Source: Gamsiella multidivaricata
Taxonomy: Eukaryota; Mortierellomycota; Mortierellomycetes; Mortierellales; Mortierellaceae
DNA: 64,000 bases
Direction of reading: 5' to 3'
Assembly: GCF_025024155.1 (NCBI RefSeq)
Contig: NW_026251724.1
Location: forward strand, 248,001-312,000
Shown piece by piece: positions 1-11,808 of the stretch (the first letter of the stretch is position 1; every line of letters begins with the position of its first letter). The position numbers were made by a program, and so were the translations under genes. The notes beneath the pieces were generated by a model. The model saw only the letters and a list, made by a program, of their open reading frames with translations, did no database searches and was not told the origin of the DNA.

Positions 1-55
1 CCGAAACGAGGCCAAGGAGGAGGGCCACGAGGCTGAGTAAAGCGAGGGAACGCAT
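1..55 (-). CDS. N-terminus of a secreted or membrane protein (partial, runs off the left edge)
   Basis: A minus-strand ATG at 55-53 opens an 18-codon reading frame that reaches the window edge. It reads MRSLALLSLVALLLGLVS: a basic residue after Met, then an unbroken hydrophobic core, which is a typical secretory signal peptide. A TATA-like box lies about 110 bp upstream on the same strand, so a real gene start is likely. Nothing of the mature protein is inside the window, so its function cannot be named. Confidence 0.6.
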   Translation of the reverse strand, partial: MRSLALLSLVALLLGLVS

Positions 56-161
56 GGTTGTTGAGAGTGGTTGCTTTGAGTGTTTGAGGAAGTAGTGCTT
101 TGGTTTGCGTAGAGAGATGTTGTCGGAGCTGAGGAATGCTTTTACTGTAGAGTCCAACACG

Positions 162-169
162 TATTTATA
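162..169 (-). promoter_or_regulatory. TATA box of the left-edge gene
   Basis: On the minus strand this reads TATAAATA. It lies about 107 bp upstream of the ATG at 55, leaving room for a short 5' leader. The box and the signal-peptide start support each other. Confidence 0.5.
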
Positions 170-370
170 CGCGCTTCCTGGATCCGTGTCGATCAATATG
201 GGACAGAAAACCACTTTGGGATGCTCAATCCACTTGTCTTTCCACTCGAAGTATTCTTTATTCGCCTAGGAGTATTGCTAGCTATCCGCGAGTGCATGCA
301 GCGAAGGTCATATGCCAAGGTAAAGCGACTGATGCTTCAGAAAAAAAGACAATGGCGCAAGAAAGTAGCT

Positions 371-3300
371 TCACTGCGTATCCCTATGGCCCGCTGCAAT
401 CACGTCCATCAGTCGATCCAGCTTCGATTCGATCTGTTCCATCCGTATCCGCATCTCTGCGTACCGTGATTCCATTAATCGTGTAAGCTCTTGTCCATCC
501 TCTTGTCGTTTTTGCTCTGCATCCATACACCAATGCTGGTGCTGCTGCAGAAGTTGCTCTTGCAGCTGAAAATGATGTTGATAGTAGGTATCTCCCATAC
601 AGTTGCCTCCGATCGTCGCTGAAGCATCACCGCCGCCTGCGAAATCACCGACCCCACCGGTCATCGAGTCATGATACGAGGGCCAGATACCCTGGAATGT
701 GCCTGCCAATGTGGCCTCGGTCCCATGACGCACGCGACCACGGTTCATGCTGCCCTGCCTTGAAATCCCAATGCCCATCCCAATAGGCGCCGAGGGATAG
801 TATGAATACTGTGTGCGTTCCTGATGACCCTCGATATCATCCCTGAGCGATGGTGTTGCTGCAGAAGCCGAGTTGGCATTACTCGAGTCCCTAAACCGGC
901 GGATGTTTTCAAAGTATGGCGAGAGCACCTCATGCGTATTGGTTGACGAGAGTCCGCCAGTATTGATCTGATTAAGCTGCTGGGACAAGGAGCTCGATGC
1001 AGGAGCCCGACCGCCAGCGGACTGGAAGGGGTCCGTTGCAAGGCCCTCCAGCTCCATCGGAGACAATGCGTCTTCGCGTGTAGCTTCCACAGTCGATGCC
1101 TTGATGTTGTTGTTGTTGTTGTTGTTGTTATTATTATTGCTGCTGTCAGTCTCTTCCTGTCTCCGCTTGGCCACACCACCACCGTCAACACTTCCTGCGA
1201 CAGATGCGTATGGCATGGTGCCATATATGCCCTGATGGTTAACCATGCCTGGCTGCACGGGCATGTATTGAGGTTTTTTCCGCAGAGCCAACGTTTCGAA
1301 CAGCCAGATGAAAACCAGCTCTGGAAAGTAAAACACTCGCAGGAGCACACGGCTAACTTTTCCAACGGTTTCGGGGGGATAGATGAGGCTACAAGGCCAT
1401 ACAGCGATACCTGCCAAAATGTTGAAAGGCGGTTGGAATTCGTAGAGTGCATCCGACTTGACCTCCTCCATGACCTTGACAGAGAACAAAAACATGAACT
1501 CTTCCTTGGCGTTTGCGCTCACCTAATGAGTTATAACCACAATGCGGTTAGACCGTGACAGCCATTTACCTGTGTAGATGCATTCCATCAATATCCATGA
1601 GCGTTCATGACTAGACACACTATGCTGCATACCTCGGAAAAAGTTTGCGAAAAAATAGAGATAAGCAGAGTATACAGCATGAGGACCGAGATAGCCACAA
1701 AGAGAACCATCAGTGGGGCACCGAACAGTTCTGATAGCTCTGCTGCCTCCTCAAACCCCAGAAAAGCGGAACCGAAAAATACTTGCAAGAGCAACCACGC
1801 GATCTCCCCGTACGACTTTTTGTTATCGTGGAGGCCCTATTCATACAAGCGAAACCTTGCTTAGTTTCTAATAGGATTATTGCGAACAGTAAATCACCAT
1901 ACGTAACATATTTGGTACACACGACTTACATAGAATGCTTGCAAGAATCCGACGTAAAAGATGAACGAGAGCGCAAGGAAGAGCATCGAGTCTATCAACA
2001 TTTGCCTGAGTACAACTAACATTGTACCGAAGAATCGATAGTGATCTAAATAGGGTATGGAGAGTCAGTAGATGCCTACAATGATGCTGGATAGCAATTC
2101 CTAAGCGTATCTTCGACCAATTCTTCAAGTCCGTCATACCAAGCGCCGCAAAGAGTCGTGGCCAAAGCAAAATAGCGTTACATGCCAAAAAGTCGTAGGC
2201 AAAATTTGACATTTCGATGGACCCAGTGAAAAAGGTGCTGATGCGAAGGCTCATAAACACAAGAAAGATGATATAGATCGGCACGTCGAACAAGTTCCAG
2301 ACGGTCTCAAAATAAAACGAGGGTCCCGAGTCTTTGAGTTGAAAGAATTCATCCAATGTGAATGATAATGCGAATATGTCCATGATCTAGTCCAGGAGCC
2401 AAGATATTCATCGTTAAGTACAAAAGGAAAATAAAAACAGCTCGACAAGCCAGCGTTTGCATAAGATAAGTATTGAAACATACCAGTTCCATCACAGTGA
2501 ACTCTGTCTCTTTTGCAAATGTGACCAAGGTATAGACAAAGATGAAGGCCGAGAAAGAGGCCATTTGGAATGTAGTTTTGTATCTCGGAACGCGAAGCCT
2601 TGAAAGTCTCAGGAACTTGATGTCCCGGCTGTCGTATACTGTAACAGTACGTATCTCCTGCTGTGAGGCATTGAGGCATGATTGCGGGTTATCGATCGCA
2701 TTCGAGAAAAATACAATCTCTCCCAGCCAGATTTGGTCTATGGTAAATGACAATGATCGTGGTGAGATCTGCCTGCCAATCGTGGTACATGTATGCGCAT
2801 CCACTATATGTATACTCGACATGATCCAGTCGCATGGTCCTTACTAATGATTTCCTGCACAAGCGGATTCGAGAGAAAGCGCTTCGCCCTTGCGGATATT
2901 GCGACTTCCAACGCACTCATCGGTTCTGTAGACGGATCACCCTCAAAGTGCGGCAAATACAGCCTTGATTCCTTTCCTGTTCAGCATGTTATATAAAAAC
3001 GGGTTTGCTTGAAGTAAGCATAAAGTGCATCGTTTTTCATTCAGGGGCTCGGACCACGGCCAGTTTCTGGAAGCCTAATTCATGGACTCATTTTGGACGA
3101 ATAGTAAGCGTACTTCTCATCGGCGAAAAGTCGTAAGTCAGCACGTCGATCAGTTGACGCATCGAAAATGCCTTTAGCACCCTATTACAGGCACAAGAGG
3201 ATAGATAGGGCATGTTAGCGCAATGGGTCAATAGGCCGATTTAGGATTCGCTTTTTCATGGACTTGTTCGAAAACACGAATATACTTTGTTGCGACAATC

Positions 3301-3958
3301 TCGCATGCGTGTGCTCTACGACAACATAGTACAAAAGAGCGGTTAAAAAAATAGTTATGCAATAAAATCTATTCATCCTTGGCACGTCATAGTGCCATAG
3401 CCCACCTAGTCTCGCTTAAACGTGCATTGGCCAGATCACTTTCGGCATCCTTGAGGAACTGCCACCGATTCAGGAGAAAACAGTACACCGCCGCAGTCTC
3501 TCTCCTTTCCTCCCGATACTTCCTGACTATCGGTAGTAGCAATGTCAAATAGATTTCTGGAGACCCCAGTTCATCGCGAGTAAGCGATGTATCAAGGGCA
3601 TTGATGATCGCTAATAGGTTTCGCATGTATGAGATATGCCATAAAGGAAGAATGGTTTGCGTTTAACGCCCAGTATCCAAAGCCCTACATATTGCCATTG
3701 AACTTGTTGTATGCAGGGTGCAGAAAATACAACTAAAAAAAGAATAAAAAAAGAAGAGATACCATATCGAGCCTCCTTCAAAAGAGGAGTTACAGGTGCA
3801 GTTGGGAATGACCGCGGGGCTCCGCCCTGGGCATGGCCATGGTAAGTCGCAAGCAGTGGTTGCCCCTCGTTGCGCGTGTCCGAGGAGTGGGACAGCCTGC
3901 GTCCCTCAGACGAGTTTTTGGAGGCGCTCAAGCCCATGTGCTGTGTCTTCAAACGCAC
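371..3958 (-). CDS. Vacuolar TRP-type cation channel, YVC1-like
   Basis: This is a multi-exon gene for a fungal TRP cation channel of the Yvc1 type, which releases calcium from the vacuole in yeast. The soluble N-terminal part is spread over exons near 3958-3767, 3640-3402, 3181-3137 and 2960-2850, with Yvc1-like blocks such as VYCFLLNRWQFLKDAESDL and MSALEVAISARAKRFLSNP. The membrane part follows: WNLFDVPIYIIFLVFMSLRI, ILLWPRLFAAL, then DHYRFFGTMLVVLRQMLIDS running into the pore-side segments with FFGSAFLGFEEAAEL, and a last helix LMVLFVAISVLMLYTLLIS. The last exon (about 1530-371) codes for a long cytosolic tail with a poly-Asn run and a C-terminal coiled coil (MRIRMEQIESKLDRLMDVI). The intron-rich structure and intact frames suggest a working gene. 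The first exon is the least certain part. Confidence 0.88.
1104..1139 (-). repeat. Asn-coding trinucleotide repeat
   Basis: An imperfect GTT/ATT repeat on the plus strand codes for a run of about eleven Asn residues in the tail of the YVC1-like channel. It interrupts a serine-rich disordered segment and may vary in length between strains. Confidence 0.7.
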
Positions 3959-4286
3959 AAGAATTTGAATGGGTTCAGAATGGGTTCACTTGCGATCCTA
4001 TGACTTTTGTGGGCAAGACAGTTGATGGGGAATGAGAAAGTGTGGAGTGTTGTTGTACACCAGAATGAATGGCTGAATGAGAATGACGAAGCAGTTGAGG
4101 ATGGAGAAACACAAAAGAGGAAAGGAAAAGATAGCCAGTCGTGCGCTGTCATCGTTCGCAAATGCACATTGAAGTCCGCTTTAGTAACTTGTGTGTTGCA
4201 CAAAACGAAATGAATCAGAAACACGCTGCATGCGTGTGTAGGGTGTGTCTGAAAGCTTTATATTTTCCTAACTTTTCATGTCATAT
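3959..4286. other. Intergenic: YVC1-like promoter and ERV46 3' end
   Basis: About 330 bp between two minus-strand genes. It holds the 3' flank of ERV46 on the right and the promoter of the YVC1-like gene on the left. I see no convincing ORF on either strand and no clear TATA box. Confidence 0.5.
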
Positions 4287-6001
4287 CTAGAGCGCTTTAC
4301 CAAGCTCCATCTTTCGCTTCAATGACCTCTCAGCCCGCCAGATTGCTCCATCAATGATACTGGCCACCGTAAAGATGCCTCCGACAATTGCACACACACC
4401 AGTTAGGAACGACGTGAACGATTTACGCTCCTCCTTCTGCACCACCATCATGGGTGAGATGTCAAAGTTGAAGAACACGCCTAGATGCAAAATCAGAGAC
4501 TGAAGGTCAGTAAAGGGGCTTCATCCTAAACGCGTTTTGAAATCCGCTTCGTTAAAACCGTCAATCAATCGACCCTTACCAGGCAGTCCGTTTGGTTGGT
4601 GAACCTGGCCGAGTGCATCCTTGTAATGCAGGTTCCTGTTGAACTGTGTGACAGAGTACTGATTGGTTTTAACAGGACGCTTGTTCAAGTACTGATATGT
4701 GGTACCGACGACCTTGATGTAATACTGGAACATGAATAATCCTTCTGCGTTGTTCACAGTCTGATCATCTAAGGGGTTGTGCACGTTGGGCACCAGCTCT
4801 CCAAAGCTCAGGTGCTTGATGTGATGAGAAAAGTCGAGGCCGTGTTCGAGATACTGCTGGATGTCATGTACGTGCATGGTGGCGCGCTGAAAGGAGCGGC
4901 CAGGAGCAATATGGAAGTTTCCTGCCACCTTATTGACAGTGAGCTGGCCATGCATTCGGCATCCTTGATTCTCCTGCTCCTTCATCTTTTCCATGTATCC
5001 TTCGCGAACGCACTAAAGTCGTATAGACACAGGAATAGCCATGAAATGCATATGAGTCAGTTGTGATAAAAAAATAACGTTGATCTTGGATATTGCTCAT
5101 TGCCTACAAAGGCAGCAACTTCGGGATCAGTACCTGCTCAATGCCTTCAGGGTGGTTGAATGACCATCCTGATCGAACGTAGGCCTGCCTGACTTCCTCG
5201 CAAGTGTTACAGCATCCGCTCTCTGGGGGTGATGCGCCACCACATGCGCCACAGTAGTTCTCACCGACCTCCTTAGGATCTGGTCCAGTGTTTCCCAGGT
5301 CTAAACGATCAGATGAGGTCGTGATTGTTGTAAGTCACCCGAAGCATTGCGCTGACGTTATTCATCCCGGTATACGATCTTTATAATATCCCAACGACTT
5401 ACTGGGCGACCGCTCGCGTTTAATTTCTGTACCATCAGGCGCCAGCTGCACTTTGTACACCGAATGGGTAATGTCGCTTTGGTGCTCCCCCGCAACGTCC
5501 ATAACGTCCAGCGTCAAGACTAAGTTCAGGAAAATCAACCAACCATATCAGCCCAACGCACAGACAGTGGTGCTCAATTTATGTAGAACAACGGACGGCA
5601 CAATCGGAACAGCACTCACTGTAGCAGGGGATCTTAGGGAAAGTGATATCAAAGTCGATGGACATCTTCTCCTTGCGTCCGCTGTCGACAATCAAGGATG
5701 ACTCGAGGTGGATAGACCGGTAGTCGAAGAACTCGCCCAGTAGCAAAATCAGAATAATAAGTGCACTCGCAAGGGTCACTGGAGGAGTTAGACAGGGATT
5801 TGAATGGATGTGAGTACTAGAAGGAATATTGGATTAGAGCATCAGGCTACAGGGCACCACAGCTGTGTGCTAATAGCCGAGAGTGGGATAAAAAGCGGTG
5901 CGTGTACCTGCGGCACCAGTCGAGGTCTTGACTCGAAAGTCATCGAGTGTTTTGGCATAGGCGTCAAAATTCTTGAAGCGGCTCAAAGTGGATTTAACCA
6001 T
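4287..6001 (-). CDS. ERV46: ER-Golgi COPII vesicle protein Erv46 (ERGIC3 family)
   Basis: Erv46 forms a complex with Erv41 that cycles between ER and Golgi and retrieves escaped ER proteins. The start (ATG at 6001) gives MVKSTLSRFKNFDAYAKTLD, followed by a first membrane segment (ASALIILILLLGEFFDYRS) and the lumenal domain. The family cysteine cluster is present: CGACGGA and SGCCNTCEEVRQAYVRSGW, then ENQGCRMHGQLTVNKVAGNF. The C-terminal part reads GLPG, then (last intron 4481-4579) VFFNFDISPMMV and the second membrane segment FLTGVCAIVGGIFTVASIID. There are about seven exons, all with GT-AG borders and intact frames. It is head-to-head with MCTS1, 277 bp apart. Confidence 0.95.
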
Positions 6002-6278
6002 CGTGTCAAAGCGTGGTCCACGGGTTGCCACTCACAATGGGGGGAGGGTGTCTTGTGAGATGAGGAAGGAAGGGATGAGGTGAGAGGATGCTGAGCTCCA
6101 CTGCTACCGTTTTGAAGAAACAGATGAAGCGTGAGACTGTCGCCCAAACTTTCACTTGGAGATGGAATCGGTCACCTGATAAGCTTTCTTTAATAACACA
6201 ACTTTGCTGAATCTCTACAATGTGCACCATTCACACCCTTGACCAACGACGACGACGACAGCCCGTTACGAAGGCAGC
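6002..6278. promoter_or_regulatory. Shared ERV46 / MCTS1 promoter region
   Basis: 277 bp separate the divergent ERV46 and MCTS1 start codons. The MCTS1-proximal part (from about 6212) was copied in reverse to 26.9-27.07 kb. I could not pick out individual factor sites. Confidence 0.5.
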
Positions 6279-7333
6279 ATGTTTAAAAAGTATGGAAACA
6301 TAGCAACGCTTGGGAACGACTCGGCAAACACTGGCTTTCTGCTTCACTTTCAATCTTGAACAAGAATGGATTCGCATGCAAGAAAATGCTTTATTGAAGT
6401 GAAGCTCTTTCTTGGACGTCGCAGTCAAGGACTAAAACATCGACAATATTCAACCTCGTTTTTCAAAACAGATTTAACATCAAGGAAGACGTTACAGGTC
6501 ACACCCAGGTCAAGTCCTCAGTCCAACGCGCGATCCGCGCGAAAATCCTGGAGCAGTACAAGGACGGGATCGAGGGTATCATTGACGATGTGATGCCCAA
6601 AAAGTCACACTTGATCCTGATGAAGTGGTATGGCGGACGCTCTCTACCACGCACTTGCCTCTGAAATGCGTTTATCTATAGTGAGATGTGCTGTAAAATT
6701 AACCATTTGTCTATATTCTGCTTGCAATTGCCGGTAGTCACGAGCACATCAACCTCATCGTCATGAACAACGAAGTTCTTTTCTTCAATCACTTTGACGG
6801 ACCGTACTATCCTACCCTCAAGCTGCTCCACAAATGTAAGCAATTGAAGGAAAAATGATCTGTTTCAGTGAGTCTAACAGGTAGTCCTTGCATATTAGTT
6901 TGCCGGGTTCATTAGCTAAACAAACGTCTTGCACAATCTTCCTTCTAGATCCTAACATGTTGCCAAGGTTGCAAGTGGATCGTGGTGCTATTAAGTTTGT
7001 CATGGCGGGTGCTAACATTATGTGTCCAGGACTGACCTCAAAGGGCGCAAGGATGGATGTTTCCGTGCCCGCCGATGCTGTTGTTGCGATTACAGCCGAA
7101 GGCAAGAATGAGATCCTGGCTGTAGGAACCACGAAAATGTCAACTGAGGATATGTAAGCGCTATTTTTTTATTTTTTTCATTCTTCTGTCTTGAGAGTCA
7201 CATCTCTATATTCTGAGAACTAACATCATGTTCGATTTGATCTGGCAATAGCAAACGCATCAACAAGAACATTGGAGTGGAAACTGTTCACTATCTCAAC
7301 GATTGCTTGTGGAAGACAGTGGTGGACCTTTAA
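6279..7333 (+). CDS. TMA20: MCT-1/Tma20-like PUA-domain translation factor
   Basis: MCTS1 (yeast Tma20) pairs with DENR/Tma22 to recycle 40S subunits and assist re-initiation. Five exons give an intact frame: 6279-6289, 6472-6627, 6738-6835, 6949-7153 and 7252-7333. The first exon is only 11 nt (MFKK plus part of a codon). Next comes the N-terminal domain ([47 protein letters not shown]), then the PUA domain ([36 protein letters not shown]). It ends [19 protein letters not shown], the family C-terminus, at about the usual length of 180 residues. It converges on SNAPC4, whose stop is about 200 bp away. Confidence 0.96.
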
Positions 7334-7539
7334 GCACCAATTGCAAAGGAACAATGCAGGAATACCAGAGATGAATAAACACGCATGCAGCGGCATTGCA
7401 CCATATGACAGGATAGACTGCGCTTTATTGTTAAGTAACAAATGCAATGCATCCGAAGTGTCCCATGAGACCATCGGTCTTACTGTTTTTATCTATTGCT
7501 TTAGCTATTGTCATTGCGCGGCTGGTGCTACAGCTGATT

Positions 7540-10500
7540 TCAGTGTGATGATGTGGACACTCGCCTTCGCTTTGAAGTTGGTATCCAATCGTCCTCCGAA
7601 GTGGATTCCTCGGAAAAAAGGTCTAAACTCAAGTCCCTTGAACTCAGATCATCCGAACTTGAATTATCGGAACTCAGGTCTTCCACAGCCAGGTCATTCG
7701 GACGCAACCTTCTTGAAGTCATGTCTCCTGTGGCTGAGTCGTCTGAAGAATAATCCTCCGAAGTAGGGTCATCTGTAGAAAGGTCATCTGAAAGATCTTC
7801 TGAGGAGGCATCTTCTGAAGAAGTGTTCTCTGACGATATTTCCATATCAATCATTGCCGAGCCATGCTGCGATAAACCTCCCGCCTTCGACCCTAGCCCT
7901 AACGCTGACTGTTTGGCATGCGGATGTCGTGTCTCTAGACGAGACTGAGATCGCGGAGTGGGTGAGGATGGTGCAGGCGGCACAGATGTGGAAGGCTGTG
8001 TCGTTGGCGGCGGAGGTTTGGCCAACCTTTGTGCAATCCCCATATGCAGCATGCCCAGCATCATCGGCCACATGAACACGGACTCGAACCGCTCCGCCAG
8101 CTCTACGTACTCTGGTCGCTTTTGTTCTTCAACGGATAAAGGCGCTGTTGCTGGCGGACGCGAAATCACACGTGTGTTCTCGATAACATGTCTCAATCGA
8201 AAGCGTCCGCCTGAGTAATTTCCTTGTTCGAGATTCTTGGAAAAGGCGAGCATGGTTGCGAAGCAAGGGGGGGTTGGCTGAACCCTTCCAGGTCGCAGAG
8301 TAGAAGCCGGCTCAGGGACCTCCATGTTCAGTGGCGACGAATTGCCTTGCGTTTTCTCGTCCTTGTCTTTAGGTTTTGGAGGGATGCCGAGATTAAAGAC
8401 CTTCTCAATAGGATCCACATACTGCCCCCATAGTTCATGCCATCGGTCGTAGATATGCCGCTGCCTATCCGTAAAGGTTTCGTAATTGCGACGCAACTCC
8501 TTCTGCTGATTACTCTTGATGCGACTCCTCTGCTTTTCGCGCTTCCTCCGCTGCAGTTCCTGTTGTTTCTGGCTTTGGATTTCTCCACTATGCTGCTCTG
8601 GATTTGAGGTGCCGGTAGGAATCGCTTGCTTTATCTGAGAATTGGTGGCGAGTCGCGATTGCTTCATAGCCTTCTTTTCCGCTGCTATTCGCTCCTGCCA
8701 TCGCCGCCGCCGCTCCTCCCTTTCCCTGGCTCTTCGCTCTTCCTGTGCCTTATGGCGCGTCTTCCTCTCCTCTGCGCCGCACAAGTGCTTCCAACGTCGT
8801 GAGCATTGGTTGTCGGTTCGACCCTCTATGTGAGATGATATTAAGGCCCACTTCTTGTCTCCATGTTCCTTGACAAGGTTCGCCAGGAGTTCAGTTTCTT
8901 CGGCTGTCCAGGGCCCCATTTTGAGATTTGGTGAAAGCACGTTCAAATATCGTTCTCGACATTGAATATCTGTCCTTCCAAGAACATGCTGCGCAACCTT
9001 GGTCCAGCGTCCTTCACCATACACCTTCAGTGCAGCTCTAAGGGCCCCATCCTCCTCCTCCAGCCAGCGACCACGGCGAATCGACGGGTTCAAGCTCTTT
9101 TTCCAGCGCTCCATGCACTGAGCGGGCGATCGGTTATCAAAACAATAAGAGACTTGCTGCCAGCTCCTCTCGCCCAACATTTCCACTGCCTCCTTTAAGA
9201 CCCCATCCTCCTCCTCAGTCCAGGGCCTATCAATACATATGACCAAGAGGATGTTAACCGAAAAGTTGGATTGTTAGGCACATCGTGTCGGATGCTAGTG
9301 CCAATTATAAGAAATAAGCGTAAATGCGTAGCTTACTCTTTGGATATTTGCTTCGTCATCTTTTTGGTTTGATACTGCCTGAAGCACTGCGCGCCTGTCC
9401 GGTCCGTGCGAAGATCTAGCGCGATCTGGACCCAATTGTGCCCTTGGTGTTTCTTGACTAGATCCTCCAGCTTTGCAAACTCATCGCTCGACCATTCTGC
9501 CTTGTTAATACCAGGATGGTCGTTTCCTGCCCACTGAATGAGGCACTCTGAGGCTGTCCGTGTATCGACCTGACCCAAATGTAGAATCAGGAGAAAGATA
9601 TTGTGGTTTACAGTTAGAAAAACGAAGCATTACACCGTCTGAGCAACCATTCAGTCAAACATGTAACCCTTACAAATCGTTGAGAGATCCGAGACCAGTT
9701 CAGTCCCTGCGTGTTGAGCATCATTTGAATATCCGCAGCCGTTTGCAGAGACCGAATGCCAGCCTCGTTACCAGCTTTCGTGAACTCATTGAAAAGAATC
9801 CGCTTGTTCTCAGATATGACGCCAGCCTTGAGGCTCTCCCGTTCTTGATCCGTCCACCTCCTCATCTTTCCGGTGACAATCAGAGGGCGCTTCTTTCGCC
9901 TGATTGTGTCTTCATTATCAGGAGGTGTCTACAAAAAAACGGCGCCAGTTGCCAAGTCTTTAGTACACTTGCATTGTGGGGAGAGCCTACTTCTCTTGCA
10001 TATACAAACATAAAAACAAAAGAAGCTATATTGTACCTTGCCATCTCTATCCACGAAATACGGGGGGCCAAGCCGAGCCTTAGTTGTGGAAAGAATGAGT
10101 GGAGCGCGCTCTACCGCCTCCTGTCTGTCGTTCAGGGCTTGTAGTTGAGCCTGGATTGCAATGTTTGGATTAGTACACGATAGTCGTACCCGTAACACGA
10201 GAAGCAGAATATGTTTGACATGGATCTATCGTCCTTACCCCGAGCGCCTTGTTCCTGGCATACGCTTTTTCTACCTCCTGGAGCTGCTGCAACGCTGCTT
10301 TCTGATATTTCCTATTAATTGTTAGAGCCTTGGCCGCCTGGTCTCGAATCATTTTCGTTAATGAAGCTCTCTCCTCCGTGGTGATGTAGGGTGTATCGAT
10401 GGCATCGTCCTCCGTCCTCAAGTCCATAGAATTGATACCGGTGTCATTTTGCTGGGCACTATCCTGCAACGTATTGTCCTTTAATATGTCTTGTAGCCTG

Positions 10501-10898
10501 CTTTGAGAAGGAGTTGTGTCCACGAACGTTGCAGTCGTATTGTTAGAAGACAAATTCGTCGGCCCCTGCAAGGCCGTGAGCGTTAATCCAGATCTACTCT
10601 GCTGTTCTGCACCTGTACCAGTAGAATCCCAACGTACAGGAGAAATATTGGTATCCTTGCTGCTATGGATGTCGTCTGCTTGGCTAGAGACACGCGCTGA
10701 TTTGGTGGGCTGGGTTGGCACGAGATCTTCCAGAGATACGTTCTGACTGCGTAAAAGACGCAAGAGCTCAAGATCATTGTCGATCACATCGTCGTTCTCA
10801 CTTTCGTCGCTGAGATACTCCTCCACATCCCTGCATGGCGTCTCCTCTGGGTCCGGTGGCATCTGCAAATGGTGTCCTGCCGCTGATGGTGCATGCAT
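7540..10898 (-). CDS. SNAPC4-like multi-repeat Myb factor (snRNA gene activator)
   Basis: The product resembles SNAP190, the DNA-binding subunit of the snRNA-activating complex. Exons are 10898-10239, 10150-10037, 9928-9674, 9569-9337 and 9226-7540. An acidic N-terminal region is followed by Myb/SANT repeats: a weak one at MRRWTDQERESLKAG, then AEWSSDEFAKLEDLVKKH, PWTEEEDGVLKEAVEMLG, GRWLEEEDGALRAALKVYG and GPWTAEETELLANLVKEHG, each with its second- and third-helix sequence. After the repeats come a basic coiled region, a conserved-looking patch (FTDRQRHIYDRWHELWGQYV) and a long Ser/Asp-rich tail. Four and a half repeats is the SNAPC4 pattern; c-Myb and CDC5 have three or fewer. This left copy is complete. 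A shortened copy lies at 24.8-27.05 kb. Confidence 0.8.
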
Positions 10899-11055
10899 GC
10901 AGAGTCTGTCTACGTTCTTTTAGGTCAGCAAATGTGGCTTTTCGCACTCTTGTGTCACATGGCATTGGCGGTCAGGCCAGTGCGCCAAGCATGAGATATT
11001 ATTACTCTTGCCTGCCTTTCTTATCGCCCAGACGCCCAGACATCCAGCATCCAAA
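10899..11055. promoter_or_regulatory. Bidirectional promoter, SNAPC4 and tail-anchored gene (left copy)
   Basis: Only 157 bp separate the divergent start codons at 10898 (-) and 11056 (+). The same interval is preserved in the right arm at 24625-24781. Confidence 0.5.
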
Positions 11056-11613
11056 ATGGAGACACAGTACCTCGACTCCGTGAACAAAGAGCTCCAAGAT
11101 ATCGAGCGCTTCTTCCAGGAGCTTTATAATTCTCATCCATCAAACCCGCCCGCAGCCTACGCCTCCAGCCTTCTCCCTCTTCTCAAATTCGGCAGCTGCA
11201 AACCCTCACCGCGGAGCTCCAATGCTCCCTCCACTAATAGCTTCATCAGAAGCGCGGTCGACGACACAGACGAAGACTACGCGGTGGCAGACCTCAGAGC
11301 CAGATACCGGCAACTGAAGGCAGTCCAGGACCAGCTCCATATCGAACTGACTAGGTCTCGTATCTGGGAATGGAACAGACAACACGAGCAAGAGCGAAAG
11401 CCACGGTGCTCTGGTGCTTTTGCCGCTTCAAACGAACAAGTAGTATTTGTGAAAGATGCTCAGACCAACATCTCGGAGGTGGCAAGGGCGGGAACTAGCC
11501 ACAGATTCTTTCTGTTCTGGCTGATCATTGGAGTCGTCATTCTCCTATCATTCATGGAAACTCCTGGCACCAAAGAGCCTTTCTCAAGATCCTATGCTTG
11601 GCCTCGACACTGA
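11056..11613 (+). CDS. Small tail-anchored protein, unknown function (left copy)
   Basis: A single-exon frame of 185 codons starting METQYLDSVNKELQDIERFF. An upstream in-frame ATG at 11008 would add 16 residues; I prefer 11056 because of the strong acidic/amphipathic start. The middle has heptad-like helices (ADLRARYRQLKAVQDQLHIE), and the only membrane segment is near the C-terminus (FFLFWLIIGVVILLSF) with about 20 residues after it. That arrangement resembles SNARE-like or other tail-anchored proteins, but I recognise no family. Its right-arm copy has the same translation, which points to a very recent duplication or gene conversion. Confidence 0.65.
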   Translation: METQYLDSVNKELQDIERFFQELYNSHPSNPPAAYASSLLPLLKFGSCKPSPRSSNAPSTNSFIRSAVDDTDEDYAVADLRARYRQLKAVQDQLHIELTRSRIWEWNRQHEQERKPRCSGAFAASNEQVVFVKDAQTNISEVARAGTSHRFFLFWLIIGVVILLSFMETPGTKEPFSRSYAWPRH

Positions 11614-11808
11614 GGGATTCCCATGGCGTCCCTTCCCATGCTGTCGAAATAATAAAGCAAAGCATGGCGAGCAACTTCGTACCCTGTTGCACGTATTCAC
11701 GCGCGCCAGTTTAGTCTTGACATTAAGCAAATAAGGTTGAGGATAGGACTATGATTGATATACAGTATATTAAACCCTCCGTACACAGCGTTGTGATAAA
11801 TGTAACCT

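Noticed and set aside
1235..1558. Plus-strand 107-codon frame opposite the YVC1-like tail
   Set aside because: Antisense to a spliced exon with family similarity; no independent signal.
7553..8433. Plus-strand frames opposite the SNAPC4 C-terminal half
   Set aside because: Low-complexity antisense shadows of the Ser/Asp and Arg/Glu-rich coding region.
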